DNA of 64,000 bases from Flavobacteriaceae bacterium PS02338 (lineage in GTDB: Bacteria; Bacteroidota; Bacteroidia; Sphingobacteriales; Sphingobacteriaceae). Shown here one piece after another: positions 10,114 to 20,096 of this stretch; positions within the stretch are counted from its first letter, which is position 1, and each line of letters begins with the position of its first letter. A model generated the notes under the pieces. The model ran no database searches. It worked only from the letters and a program-made list of their open reading frames with translations, and was not told the origin of the DNA. Where the stretch lies: contig JASCOD010000001.1 of NCBI GenBank assembly GCA_029959615.1, positions 248,001 to 312,000 of the forward strand, written 5' to 3'. The position numbers and the translations under genes are program-made.

Positions 10114-10242
10114 CGTCATTTCGAGCGTAGCCGAGAACTGAAAGACTACGGAGTAAATTGTAAATCAGCGAAGCTAAATCTTTGGATATGGTAATTAAAT
10201 CCAAAGATTTTTCCATTTCGTTTTACTCCAGTCGAAATGACG
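10114..10242. repeat. nested inverted-repeat element (129 bp)
   Basis: Outer arms CGTCATTTCGA (10114-10124) and TCGAAATGACG (10232-10242) are perfect complements. Inner arms AAATCTTTGGAT (10176-10187) and ATCCAAAGATTT (10199-10210) are also perfect. About 30 bases around ATCAGCGAAGCTAAATCTTT recur in inverted orientation at 40579-40608, so this is a dispersed family. It separates convergent genes. Confidence 0.75.
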
Positions 10243-10257
10243 GCAACTACTATTAAG

Positions 10258-13200
10258 CTAAAAATAAGCCCTCACCTGCATATTTCCTGTATGGACCACA
10301 TTAACCGCTGGAGACTTACGTCCCTCATAGCTAACATTTAATTGAACGCCATTGCCAATAGTACGTTGCAGTCCTAAACCCCAGGTATAGTTGTTCCCTA
10401 TCTGTAAGCCAGAGAGCATTTCATAGCCAATAGTACTGTTGCTTTCTCCCGTAAATTTATTATTGATGTAACTTACTTTTCCTGTTAAAACACCTTTCTT
10501 TAAAACGTTGTAGCGAGATTCTGTAGTAAAGGTTAGATTTTGGTTTTTCTCGCCCCCAAACTCGTTTGAATTGCGCTGATTACCATAGATCCCTGCAAAT
10601 GTTAACCTTAAATCGGCGCTAAACTGATAGTTAAACTCTGGCAAAAGCTCGAAATAGTTGATTTGATAATTACGCTGAGCAAAAAGCTCCGAATTATAAT
10701 TCTTATGTCCTTGATTAAGGGTAAAATTCAAATTAGTACTTCTTACAGGCGAAGTCCTGATTCTCAAACCTCTTTCGTTACGTTTACGGCTATCGAAACC
10801 ATTGCTTAGAAAGCTTTTTCCACCATCTGCCAAGTAATTAAAGTCTACCCCAAATTTTGGATTATTACGATTGAAGAAGAGTGTATTTCTCAAAAAAGAA
10901 GTCAAAGAGATAAGGTTAGCCGCATCTATACCCGTATGAAAAGGGTTATATACCTCAAAGCCATTGCTGGCTAAAATTTTTCGATCTATTTTGTAAGAAA
11001 GCTGGTTGGTAAATCTATTCACTAGCTTCTGCAACCCTTTCCCTCCTTTTAAAATAGCACTTGGCGTTATTCTGATACTTTGATTTACACCTGTGAAATT
11101 GGTTCGCACGTATTCTGTTCCAGCGGTGAAAATGCGGATATACTTGGCTTGGTCTGGGAAACGAGAAATCTCAAATTCGTTCAGCTCCTTTATACCATTA
11201 CCGTTATAATCATTCCAAGCGTAAATCCCCTGCCCTGGCAACACCTCTAAGTAGGTAATTTCCCTACGTGGCTCTTGTCCGTTTCCTACTTCGTAATAAA
11301 TAGAAGTATTGATAAAACCTTTCAAAGCATTAAGGTTATAATCTAACCTGCCTACCAAATTTTCATCATTGCTTACAGAGGTAAAGCCATTTTCATAATT
11401 CGTTTTGCGATAACCTGCCGTTAAACTCAGGGTAGAGTTGACGTTCTTGGTTAAATCTACACCCACATTTACACTTTGCGAATGAGAACTATTGAGCAAT
11501 TCTGTTGCCCTAGGTAGTCGGTCTTGCCTAAAGCTATAATCAATTTTATAGCGGTTTTTTTGGCTAGCCTTGCTTTGCAGATATACTTTATAGATCTGAT
11601 AAGAAAGGCTGTTTGCGGTCAACACATCAGTTTGGCGATCGGTAGTAGTATTTTGCTGTTGCTCAAATACAAAACCACCCACGAGCTTAAATACTTCCCT
11701 ATTTACATCAAGATAGTGTTTAAAGAAAGTTCCATCGTTTGTTGTAGTGTTAGAGTTCAACAAGCTACCATCGTATTTTAAACCGTATTTCCCTGCTTTG
11801 TATTGTGCGTTCAATTTGTGCAGATAACCATTATATTCTCCTTCTCTAACAAAAGTATTCAGCGTATACCCAATATTTTGCTTATCATTTTTAAACAGTT
11901 GTGCTCCTGCCGTAAAAAGATGTTCGGTTGCCTCTGTAGTAATGGCGTCTAGATTAAAATCACGGTTAAACTCTACTGTTCTATAGCGCTCAATGGGTTT
12001 AAAAGTTTTGCTTACATACTCATAATTGGCAGTAGTATTTATTTTCAAGCCTTTTTCATTTAACAGAAAAGGATGTAAGGCATCCAACTTTAAACCATAA
12101 CCCGTTAAGTTAGCGGCACTTTTATCAGCAAAAAGGTTAACATTGTTATTGCTAATGGCAAATTCGGTACTGAATAAGGTTTGTTTTTTAGGTTTAAAAT
12201 CTGCTGCGAAAGTGATTAACTGTTGCTGTTTAGGGGTGATGAGCAAAGTTATCGGTTCGTAATTACCCTGCATTACACTTCCAATGGGCTCAATAAACTC
12301 ATACACTTTTCCATTTGCTGCTGATTGGCTATTGATGCGATAATTGCCCCGCCCCTCTCCAATGTAGGAAAAGCCAACTCGATATTTAGCTAATTGAGGA
12401 TCGGTCGAATAGCGGTAATACGTTACACCACCTGCGGAAGTTAACTTTTCATATAGGATTTCGTTCTCATTAAATGGAACCTCCGTAACATTAGGATAAT
12501 AGGCCTGTGAAATATCTCTGCCCAAATTAGCCATGAACTGCTTTTGCTCATCACTTAAAGTTTGCAAAAAGGGCTGGTTCCTATTATCCTTTTCGCTGTA
12601 ATAGTTTAATCGGAAGGCCAGTTTATCTGTTTCTACTCGTTGATTTAAATAGGTTAACGAACGAGAATAATTTTTATCGGAATACTCGAATTCTACCGAG
12701 ATACGTGTATTTAGATTGATGACTTGTTTAGGCGTAAAAGTAATTTCTGCGGTATTGTAGTCGATAACATAATCGTTATCCTGACCACGAACCAAAGGAA
12801 CGCCATCAATATAAACCCTTTCTGTACCTGCAATCACTACAATATAGGTTTCTCCGTTATTACCTGTTAAACGATATGGACCTTGGTTGCCTTCCTGCCC
12901 TACAATCTGATTTCGAGCAGAACGGCCTTTAGCTACCGCAAGCGCAAGCGTAGTACTGTACTTAACGCCTGTTTCCGTCGAAAAATCATGGCTAATCATT
13001 GCCCCCTGGGTACGCTTGTAAAAGTTCATGAAGTAACTGTTAGGCCGTTTCAGTTCATAATCACCCGCAGTTAGCATGGTACTGTCTTTCTTTAGCTGTA
13101 CAAATACACGATCAAACTCGTTTAGCTGTTGCGTATTTCCTTCTGGTTGTATCGGTAAATTATCATCCGAAATAGCGGCCAAAATTTCTATGTCATTGGC

Positions 13201-13704
13201 GATCTTTCCCGACATCTGTAGCACCATGTTTGAGTTTACCGAAAGATTTTGATTATTACCAAACATTACGCCACGAGAGATACTTCCACTTTTATTTAAG
13301 CCTTTCATGGAAAAGAGCGTATTCTCTACCGTTTGTGGCTTGTACACATAAAAACTACTATTATCTATAGCTAGATTTTCTATAAGCTTCACGTCTTTAC
13401 GGAAGTAGCTTTTAGAAAAAAGAATAGGAAAAACTTTATAATTCAGTGTTAGCGAGATCCCTTCTGCCCCTTTCCATAAAAAAGTAGCCTTGGCATAATC
13501 TATCTGGTAAAGAGAAGTGTCGGCATTTACATTTTCATTGTACTTCACCGATACGGACTTGGGCACGATACTTAGACTATCTAACGAAAGTATTGTGGTG
13601 GCGGTGGTGATTTTCTTAACCCTCTGATTGGTATTCAGCTGCGCCTTTAATCCAGTATTTACCAAAATCACCAGAAGCGATATGAGGCCTAACCTAAGCA
13701 TCAT
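10258..13704 (-). CDS. large outer-membrane beta-barrel protein of unknown function
   Basis: 1148 residues with a signal peptide (MMLRLGLISLLVILVNTGLKAQ). The N-terminal third carries a segment with KGLNKSGSISRGVMFGNNQNLSVNSNMVLQMSGKI, then a domain around VYIDGVPLVRGQDNDYVIDYNTAEITFTP resembling the repeated domains of SprA-type surface proteins. The last ~650 residues are amphipathic strands ending in an aromatic (MQVRAYF), as in an outer-membrane barrel. The start codon shares its A with the TAA stop of the upstream sensor kinase (TAATG), so translation is coupled. Exact function is unknown. Confidence 0.78.
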   Translation of the reverse strand: MMLRLGLISLLVILVNTGLKAQLNTNQRVKKITTATTILSLDSLSIVPKSVSVKYNENVNADTSLYQIDYAKATFLWKGAEGISLTLNYKVFPILFSKSYFRKDVKLIENLAIDNSSFYVYKPQTVENTLFSMKGLNKSGSISRGVMFGNNQNLSVNSNMVLQMSGKIANDIEILAAISDDNLPIQPEGNTQQLNEFDRVFVQLKKDSTMLTAGDYELKRPNSYFMNFYKRTQGAMISHDFSTETGVKYSTTLALAVAKGRSARNQIVGQEGNQGPYRLTGNNGETYIVVIAGTERVYIDGVPLVRGQDNDYVIDYNTAEITFTPKQVINLNTRISVEFEYSDKNYSRSLTYLNQRVETDKLAFRLNYYSEKDNRNQPFLQTLSDEQKQFMANLGRDISQAYYPNVTEVPFNENEILYEKLTSAGGVTYYRYSTDPQLAKYRVGFSYIGEGRGNYRINSQSAANGKVYEFIEPIGSVMQGNYEPITLLITPKQQQLITFAADFKPKKQTLFSTEFAISNNNVNLFADKSAANLTGYGLKLDALHPFLLNEKGLKINTTANYEYVSKTFKPIERYRTVEFNRDFNLDAITTEATEHLFTAGAQLFKNDKQNIGYTLNTFVREGEYNGYLHKLNAQYKAGKYGLKYDGSLLNSNTTTNDGTFFKHYLDVNREVFKLVGGFVFEQQQNTTTDRQTDVLTANSLSYQIYKVYLQSKASQKNRYKIDYSFRQDRLPRATELLNSSHSQSVNVGVDLTKNVNSTLSLTAGYRKTNYENGFTSVSNDENLVGRLDYNLNALKGFINTSIYYEVGNGQEPRREITYLEVLPGQGIYAWNDYNGNGIKELNEFEISRFPDQAKYIRIFTAGTEYVRTNFTGVNQSIRITPSAILKGGKGLQKLVNRFTNQLSYKIDRKILASNGFEVYNPFHTGIDAANLISLTSFLRNTLFFNRNNPKFGVDFNYLADGGKSFLSNGFDSRKRNERGLRIRTSPVRSTNLNFTLNQGHKNYNSELFAQRNYQINYFELLPEFNYQFSADLRLTFAGIYGNQRNSNEFGGEKNQNLTFTTESRYNVLKKGVLTGKVSYINNKFTGESNSTIGYEMLSGLQIGNNYTWGLGLQRTIGNGVQLNVSYEGRKSPAVNVVHTGNMQVRAYF

Positions 13705-16700
13705 TACACTAACGGAAAGGTAAGATAGAAGATAGTTCCATTGTTCAACACCGAGGTAAATTCTACTTTTCCACCTGCGTTTTCTATCGCTTGTTTAACA
13801 AAGGCCAAACCTAAGCCTGTTCCCGACGATTTAGTAGTGAAATTTGCTCTAAAGATACTATCGTGCAAACTTGGATCAATTCCTTTCCCATTGTCTTCCA
13901 CTTCTACAAAAACCTGTTTTTCATCATTGGCAATATGCACCTTAACCACACATTTTTCTTTACCATCTGCGGCTTCAATCGCATTTTTAAGCAGGTTATT
14001 AAATGTTCTCAACAACTGATCTTTATCTCCTACAACCACCACATCTCTATTGCTTCTATTTAAGATATGGATTTCTACATGATCCATAGAGCTGAACACT
14101 TCCTTGGCCTGTTCAATAATTGGCACCAGCTCAATATGTTCCAATTTGGTATCAGGCATTTTTGCAAAATTCGAAAACTCCGAAGCGATAGTGGCCAAAC
14201 TATCAATCTGTTCAACAAAAGATTTATTAAAACTTGCAAACTTCTTTTCAAAATTCGGGTCCTTTTCCTTCCAAGATTTTTCCAATAACTGCACACCAAG
14301 CTTTAATGGTGTTAGAGGATTCTTGATTTCGTGGGCAACTTGTTTCGCCATTTCTCTCCACGCACTTTCCCTCTCACTACGAGCCAGTTTATTTGCACTG
14401 ATCTCTAGCTCGGCAATCATTTTGTTATATTCTTTAATCAAAACACCAATTTCATCTTGCCTATGCCAAATTAGCGGCTGATTAGCTTGCCCCAATTTAG
14501 TTCGCCTAATGTTTTCTTGAATGAAAGTTAATGGACTAGTTATTTGATTAGCAAGAAATACCGCCAAAACGCCAATAAGTACAAATACGAGCGCATAAAT
14601 ATTAATCAAGGTATTGATGAAAAGACCAATTCTAGACTGATAGTCTTCTTCATTTGAATAGTAAGGGATACTGATATAAGCAATGGTTTGGTTATTCTCA
14701 TTTCTAACTGGCGCATAAGCCGCAGCATAAGTGAAATCGCCAATTTTTTCAACAGGATTTACAAATTCCGAATTTTGATTGGAAGCTAACTGCATATAGG
14801 CCAGCGGCCCCATCTTACGCCCAATAATACCTAAATCGTAAAGCTTTGGTAACGAGGTAAGGTGCAGGTTACCTTCGATATCATAAAGATTAAGATATAC
14901 ACCATTAATATCAGCCAATTGATTGAATTCAAATTGCGCTTCACTTGTATTGCTAATCGTTCCAGCCAAGGCAATATGTTTTTCATAAGCCAGCTGTATT
15001 TTTCTCAATTTCTCTCTAACCTGTTCTTTCTGCTGTTCTAAATACTGGTGTTTAATATTGAAAAAAGTAGTCCATCCCACAATAATTAATGTAGCCACAA
15101 CAGAAAGTACAATCGAAAATTGGATACGGGTTTTGTACAAGATCTTGTTGGCGTTTATCATCAAATACCTGTTAATATTGAATAAACCTCCACGACTATC
15201 GCTAATATTTACAGCCAACCAAGTAATGATATAGCTAAGTACCCCGAAAATAATAAAAATGAGAAAGAAGAAGGAGAGGGTAGCCAAACGCACTGTAAAC
15301 TCTACTTTTTCTATACTGAGCACTATTAAACGACCATTAGCCGGCTTGTACATTGCATGGTTATAGGTATAACCTTCCTGATCTTCATTAATAAAGTTGA
15401 TGTTATCTCTTTCCCCCTTGAAATGCGTATTTACCATCGGGTAAACATATCTACCCGATTGTCCGAAAAGTTGATTTTCTTTATAAAAAGCTAAAGAATA
15501 CTTGCTTAAGTCTTCGTCACTTTTAAGCTTACCATCTATCAATAAATCGGGAAAGAAACTATTATAATCATACGGGCGTGAGGTAAGTTCAACCACCATT
15601 GTACCCAATAAATTCTCTCCATCAAAAACTGGTATAAGACCAAAGTAGTTCTGAAATCCAAAAGTATCGTTTACCCTGTAGAAATAATTAGTCTGCTGCG
15701 TTTTTACCGCACCGTATTTTACCAGATTTTTATACTTATAAATGGGCAAACTCTCCGCACTTTTCAATGACTGATCAGCGCTATTGTATTCAAAAATTTT
15801 ATACTCAAACCTAGATAAATAGCCATCAAGATAACTTTTTGAAATATAATTATGAAAGTTAGAGGTTTGGGTTAATAATGGCTGTTTAAAATAACTTACT
15901 ATCTGCGAATCTACTGTCAAACTATGCTCTAGCAGTTCAATAGCATTCATCACCTTCGGATCATCCTCATACATCAACTTCTTTATGATGCCCGCCCTCA
16001 TATTCCGCTCTTTAATATCTTCAAACTTGATATACTTGATTGACGTAATCGTAGCCATACAGAGAAAGATCACCGACAATACAGACACAGAAAAGCGACC
16101 TTTCTGTAAATGATGGTTATAACCGATCATGAAAATAAGCAACGCATAAACCAGATAGAAAACGTTATAATCGGTAATTAGCTTATAGACACTATACCCC
16201 AGAACTATTGCCAAAAAGAAATACACCATTTGCCGTGTACCAATTATTAGCTGACTGCTCAAGGACACCATAGCACTAACCAAGAGATAGATATTTAGCC
16301 ATACCAGGCAAAGGATAAATATGCTCAGCCAACTTACCCAACCTAGGTTAATAATGTTACTGATATTGAAATCAATTTTTGAATAAAAAACCAAACCAAA
16401 AAACAAGTCCTCGGTCAGGAAACCGACGCCCGCCAATAGCAAAGCAAAGAGCGTTAAAAGCGCATAATTTGAGGTCTTTCTCTTAGCAATCCAGCTAGGC
16501 AATACATATTGCTTACGATGCGCATAAATAAACACAAAGATGCAGGTGAATGCCAGCACATTTAACAACAAATCCCCAAGCGATGGCAAGAAATCACTTT
16601 CTGCATAAATACTTGGGTCAAATATCTTGAGATCAAATTGATGGTTAAACCAAAAGAATTTTAGATCTGTTAAACGCAGCGCAAGAAAATAGGCCACCAT

Positions 16701-17432
16701 CAATAAGGTTCCGCCTAAGACCTTACCGCTTCTGGCTAACCACAACGCACAAGAGTTCACAAATAAGCTTACAAATACTACCCCTATAATCCACAACCAA
16801 AGTTGCGCACTTGTATAGATATTATCTGCATAGCTATTGCTCAGTTTTACAGTAAATAGGTAATCTTTACTGAGGCTAAAAATCTCGGTAGTTTCTTTGT
16901 CTGTAAAGGAAGCTATTTCGAGTGTTTTTCTATTAAATAATCCAGGCCAAATCTCATTTTTAAGGTATTGATTCTCGATAGCGTATTGCGACTTCACCGA
17001 AATCATGAACACAAAAGCATACTCGCCCACAGTCTTTTTAACTAGCTCATAATAACCATTAGGCAACAATACAAAAGAAGTCCCATCTCGTAATTTATCT
17101 ATGTTGGAGGGAAAAGCCTTATAGGTACTCCAGTAGTCTAACTGCTTGTTTTTATAAATCAGCACATTGATGCCACTAGGCCTGTAGGTGCTTATAAAAC
17201 CGTTCGCCAAGCTCTCGTCAAAACGAAATTTCTTCAGTTCCTCCAACTTGGAAGGCAGGGTGAGATAATCATAAGCAATTCTTTCCCTAGCTAATAAATT
17301 TCTCTGCAGCTCGTTGGCTTCATGCAGCAACAGGTCCTTTTTAGTGATTGATTTACGAAGCGATAATGCCGTTATAAAACAGCAAATACCCAATAGTAAC
17401 ATCAATAACCTTATTTTTACACCTGTATTCAA
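13704..17432 (-). CDS. multi-membrane NtrY-like sensor histidine kinase
   Basis: 1242 residues. One N-terminal helix (7-25) is followed by a ~180-residue extracytoplasmic region, a block of many membrane helices (about 210-450), a second extracytoplasmic region (about 470-730), two more helices, a sensor segment and a final helix near 945. A HAMP domain (ITSPLTFIQENIRRTKLGQ), the HisKA helix with H1034 in AHEIKNPLTP, the N box NNLLKNAIEA, G1 DNGKGID and G2 GTGLGL complete an intact kinase. HEIKNPLTP is typical of NtrY-type kinases. No response regulator adjoins it. The double sensor-membrane layout is far longer than usual for such kinases. Confidence 0.88.
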   Translation of the reverse strand: MNTGVKIRLLMLLLGICCFITALSLRKSITKKDLLLHEANELQRNLLARERIAYDYLTLPSKLEELKKFRFDESLANGFISTYRPSGINVLIYKNKQLDYWSTYKAFPSNIDKLRDGTSFVLLPNGYYELVKKTVGEYAFVFMISVKSQYAIENQYLKNEIWPGLFNRKTLEIASFTDKETTEIFSLSKDYLFTVKLSNSYADNIYTSAQLWLWIIGVVFVSLFVNSCALWLARSGKVLGGTLLMVAYFLALRLTDLKFFWFNHQFDLKIFDPSIYAESDFLPSLGDLLLNVLAFTCIFVFIYAHRKQYVLPSWIAKRKTSNYALLTLFALLLAGVGFLTEDLFFGLVFYSKIDFNISNIINLGWVSWLSIFILCLVWLNIYLLVSAMVSLSSQLIIGTRQMVYFFLAIVLGYSVYKLITDYNVFYLVYALLIFMIGYNHHLQKGRFSVSVLSVIFLCMATITSIKYIKFEDIKERNMRAGIIKKLMYEDDPKVMNAIELLEHSLTVDSQIVSYFKQPLLTQTSNFHNYISKSYLDGYLSRFEYKIFEYNSADQSLKSAESLPIYKYKNLVKYGAVKTQQTNYFYRVNDTFGFQNYFGLIPVFDGENLLGTMVVELTSRPYDYNSFFPDLLIDGKLKSDEDLSKYSLAFYKENQLFGQSGRYVYPMVNTHFKGERDNINFINEDQEGYTYNHAMYKPANGRLIVLSIEKVEFTVRLATLSFFFLIFIIFGVLSYIITWLAVNISDSRGGLFNINRYLMINANKILYKTRIQFSIVLSVVATLIIVGWTTFFNIKHQYLEQQKEQVREKLRKIQLAYEKHIALAGTISNTSEAQFEFNQLADINGVYLNLYDIEGNLHLTSLPKLYDLGIIGRKMGPLAYMQLASNQNSEFVNPVEKIGDFTYAAAYAPVRNENNQTIAYISIPYYSNEEDYQSRIGLFINTLINIYALVFVLIGVLAVFLANQITSPLTFIQENIRRTKLGQANQPLIWHRQDEIGVLIKEYNKMIAELEISANKLARSERESAWREMAKQVAHEIKNPLTPLKLGVQLLEKSWKEKDPNFEKKFASFNKSFVEQIDSLATIASEFSNFAKMPDTKLEHIELVPIIEQAKEVFSSMDHVEIHILNRSNRDVVVVGDKDQLLRTFNNLLKNAIEAADGKEKCVVKVHIANDEKQVFVEVEDNGKGIDPSLHDSIFRANFTTKSSGTGLGLAFVKQAIENAGGKVEFTSVLNNGTIFYLTFPLV

Positions 17433-17467
17433 ATTCAGCTGGCTTTAAAATATAAATATACAGAAAT

Positions 17468-17580
17468 GGGGCTGTCTAAAAAGCAAAATCTTTATTTCCA
17501 ACGTATAAACACAGAAAAAGTTATAATGTTATTATTTATAACTTTTTCTACCGTTGGGAAAATTGCCTTTAAACAACCCC
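17468..17580. mobile_element. MITE-like palindromic element
   Basis: A 113-bp near-palindrome starting GGGGCTGTCTAAAAAGCAAA and ending in its imperfect complement (TTGCCTTTAAACAACCCC). Inside, CCAACG pairs with CGTTGG, and a perfect 14-bp arm AGAAAAAGTTATAA (17513-17526) pairs with TTATAACTTTTTCT (17536-17549). AAT flanks both ends, a possible target duplication. It has no coding capacity. Terminal GGGGCTGTCTAAA resembles ends of transposase-bearing IS elements, so a non-autonomous derivative is likely. It lies between fabD and the sensor kinase. Confidence 0.6.
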
Positions 17581-17598
17581 AATAATTTATTTTAAAAA

Positions 17599-18483
17599 CT
17601 AAGCGATAATTGCGCTGCTTGTTTGTACTTCTCTACTTACTTTTTTAACCAAACCTTGCAATACATTTCCCGGCCCAACTTCTACAAAATCATTACCGCC
17701 ATCGGCAATCATATTGGTAGCTGTTTGTGTCCATTTAACCGCTCCAGTTAACTGCGCAATTAAGTTTTCTTTAATTACCGCTGGATCGCTAGTTGGTTGT
17801 GCATTTACGTTTTGGTAAATCGGACAAACCGGCGCATTAATTGCCGTAGCTTCAATAGCTGCTTGTAACTCAACTTTTGCTGGCTCCATTAAAGGCGAGT
17901 GGAAAGCACCACCTACGTTTAATTTCAAAGCTCTTTTTGCACCTGCTGCAGTCAATTGCTCGCAAGCTTTATCAATACCTTCAATACTACCAGAAATTAC
18001 CAACTGACCCGGACAATTGTAATTTGCAGGTACTACTACTTCTTCAATATCAGCGCAAATCTGTTCTACAACCTCATCAGCTAAGCCCAAGATAGCAGCC
18101 ATAGTTGAAGGTTGTATTTCACAAGCTTTTTGCATAGCGTTAGCGCGAGCAATTACCAATTTCAATCCATCTTCAAAAGAAAGTGCATTTGCCGCAACTA
18201 ATGCAGAAAATTCACCTAAAGAGTGACCAGCAACCATTTCTGGCTTAAAGTCATCTCCTAAAACTTTTGCCAAAATTACCGAATGCAAGAAAATTGCAGG
18301 TTGTGTTACGTTAGTTTGTTTCAACTCTTCATCAGTTCCGCCAAACATAATGTCGCTAATACGGAAACCGATAATTTCATTCGCTTTTTCAAAAAGTTCT
18401 TTAGCCAACGGACTGTTTTCGTACAAATCCTTACCCATGCCTACAAACTGGGCGCCTTGCCCTGGAAAAATATATGCTTTCAT
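17599..18483 (-). CDS. fabD: malonyl-CoA:acyl-carrier-protein transacylase
   Basis: FabD transfers malonyl groups from CoA to ACP for fatty-acid elongation in the cytosol. At 294 residues it has the usual length. The N-terminal FPGQGAQFVGMGKDLY and the nucleophile elbow GHSLGEFSAL (Ser near 93) are present, with FHSPLMEPA providing the second catalytic His near 195. It is monocistronic here: 160 nt separates it from folE upstream, and the MITE-like palindrome lies just downstream. Confidence 0.97.
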   Translation of the reverse strand: MKAYIFPGQGAQFVGMGKDLYENSPLAKELFEKANEIIGFRISDIMFGGTDEELKQTNVTQPAIFLHSVILAKVLGDDFKPEMVAGHSLGEFSALVAANALSFEDGLKLVIARANAMQKACEIQPSTMAAILGLADEVVEQICADIEEVVVPANYNCPGQLVISGSIEGIDKACEQLTAAGAKRALKLNVGGAFHSPLMEPAKVELQAAIEATAINAPVCPIYQNVNAQPTSDPAVIKENLIAQLTGAVKWTQTATNMIADGGNDFVEVGPGNVLQGLVKKVSREVQTSSAIIA

Positions 18484-18644
18484 TTTTTTTAGATTTGAGA
18501 TGTGAGTATTGAGGTCTGAGACTTCATCTCAATCGTTAAACTCACGTATTACATTTATATTATTTGTTCCTACTTCTTAAACAACACCCATTCTAACACA
18601 GTTATCTATTATAGCTTTGTGTTCTTTGTGGTTTAAAACAATGA

Positions 18645-19280
18645 TTAATGCAAATTCGCCGTAATCAACCTTAAAAACTCAGCACGAGTTTTGTCATTGT
18701 TCAAAAATCCGCCAGTAAATGCCGACGTAGTAGTTACCGAATTTTGTTTCTGTACGCCACGCATCGCCATGCACAAGTGTTTACACTCCATTACTACTGC
18801 TACTCCTGCAGGGTTTAAAGTATCCTGAATACAATCTCTAATTTCGTTAGTTAGGCGTTCTTGCACTTGTAATCTGCGGGCAAAAGCATCAACCACACGA
18901 GGAATTTTACTTAAGCCTACAATGTGTCCGTTAGGGATATAAGCAATGTGCGCTTTGCCAAAGAAAGGTAACATGTGATGTTCACACATCGAGAAAACCT
19001 CAATATCCTTAACTACCACCATTTGGCTATAGTCTTCCTTAAACATTGCCGAACGTAAAATTTCTTCCGGCTTAATATCGTAGCCATGCGTCAAATATTG
19101 CAAAGCTTTAGCCACACGCTCAGGCGTTTTCAACAAACCTTCACGCTCTGGATTTTCACCCAAACGCTCTAAAATATCTTTATAATGAACTGCTACAGAA
19201 TTAATTTTATCATCGTCATATCGCTCTATCTTTTGATAGCCCAATACTTCATCATCATCGTGGTCGTGGTTGTGTGCCAT
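18645..19280 (-). CDS. folE: GTP cyclohydrolase I
   Basis: FolE converts GTP to 7,8-dihydroneopterin triphosphate, the entry to folate and to queuosine precursors. The 211-residue protein has the zinc ligands and active-site strings [20 protein letters not shown] and, later, [13 protein letters not shown] (second zinc Cys). The N-terminus is a His/Asp-rich extension ([24 protein letters not shown]) seen in some relatives. queD starts the operon and ends 12 nt upstream of this start, so the two consecutive enzymes of the preQ0 route are co-expressed. Confidence 0.97.
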   Translation of the reverse strand: MAHNHDHDDDEVLGYQKIERYDDDKINSVAVHYKDILERLGENPEREGLLKTPERVAKALQYLTHGYDIKPEEILRSAMFKEDYSQMVVVKDIEVFSMCEHHMLPFFGKAHIAYIPNGHIVGLSKIPRVVDAFARRLQVQERLTNEIRDCIQDTLNPAGVAVVMECKHLCMAMRGVQKQNSVTTTSAFTGGFLNNDKTRAEFLRLITANLH

Positions 19281-19292
19281 ATTTAGATGGGA

Positions 19293-19703
19293 TTAGCCGA
19301 AATACTCGACATAGTTGTTATCAGTTTCGTAAATTTTAATACAGTGCAACGCAGCACCGCTCTCATTAATATGCGGGTTCAAAATATCCCACACAGCGAT
19401 AGCCAAATTTTCCGTCGATGCTAATTTACCTTTCATAAAATCAACATCTAGATTCAAATTCCTATGGTCTACCTTATCAATCACATGTGTATTAATTACT
19501 TGTTTCAACCATTTCAAATCCACCAAAAAACCAGTTTCCGGATTAACTTCACCCTTAACTGTTACATACAATTGATAGTTATGTCCATGCCAATTCGGAT
19601 TAGCACATTTGCCAAAAACCGCTGTATTCTCATCTTCTGACCAATCTGGCCTAGCCAATTTATGTGCGGCGTTGAAGCTCTCTCTACGTGTGATATAAAT
19701 CAT
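19293..19703 (-). CDS. queD: 6-carboxytetrahydropterin synthase (PTPS family)
   Basis: QueD acts on dihydroneopterin triphosphate, the product of the neighbouring folE, in the preQ0/queuosine path. I chose the ATG at 19703 (136 residues, MIYITRRESFNAAHKL) because it gives the family's N-terminus; an in-frame ATG 24 codons upstream would add an unconserved segment that runs over the promoter. FNAAH and WHGHNY supply the three zinc His residues, and the catalytic Cys is in GKCANPNWHGH. A C-terminal Glu (IYETDNNYVEY) fits substrate binding. Confidence 0.95.
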   Translation of the reverse strand: MIYITRRESFNAAHKLARPDWSEDENTAVFGKCANPNWHGHNYQLYVTVKGEVNPETGFLVDLKWLKQVINTHVIDKVDHRNLNLDVDFMKGKLASTENLAIAVWDILNPHINESGAALHCIKIYETDNNYVEYFG

Positions 19704-19720
19704 TTTTTCAAAATAAAGTG

Positions 19721-19728
19721 CAAATATA
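19721..19728 (-). promoter_or_regulatory. candidate -7 promoter box of the queD-folE operon
   Basis: On the minus strand the bases read TATATTTG, matching TAnnTTTG. It lies 18 nt before the chosen queD ATG, a spacing compatible with the short leaders common in Bacteroidota. It supports the shorter queD start. No obvious -33 TTTG was found. Confidence 0.5.
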
Positions 19729-19775
19729 CAGTATAAAGTCGAGAGACCGAGTTCAGATATTTTGAAGATATCCAA

Positions 19776-20096
19776 GAAAAAGGTAAAATTTTAAAATGCA
19801 TTTATTATTAAAAAGCAACAACAGTGATTCTTAGCAACATTAGCCCCGCTGTACGCTACAATCTTTTTGTTTAGCCATCCTGTCATTCAGGAGTACCGAG
19901 AAATCTATTTTTGAACTGCTTTAATAAACAGATCCTTAGGCACTAAACAAAAGTATTTCCACTTCAATCGGGTTTAGCACACAAAAGCCTATGCTTTAAC
20001 TTTGTCAATCTTCAATTGCGAGGTGCATATTAAGATTGACAAAGTTTGCGGCCTTGAAGATTGCTACAATGAAGAAATTTTGTGTTAATTAGCGTC
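19776..20096. other. intergenic region with a 15-bp inverted repeat before mqnB
   Basis: No gene is visible. AACTTTGTCAATCTT (19998-20012) and AAGATTGACAAAGTT (20032-20046) are perfect inverted arms with a 19-nt spacer, ending 50 nt before mqnB. At 19961-19978 a CACTTCAATCGGGTTTAG motif belongs to a loosely conserved chromosomal repeat family. The hairpin may be regulatory or just another dispersed repeat. Confidence 0.5.

Noticed and set aside
19704..19775. N-terminal extension of queD
   Set aside because: The extra 24 residues are not part of the family and overlap the -7 box.
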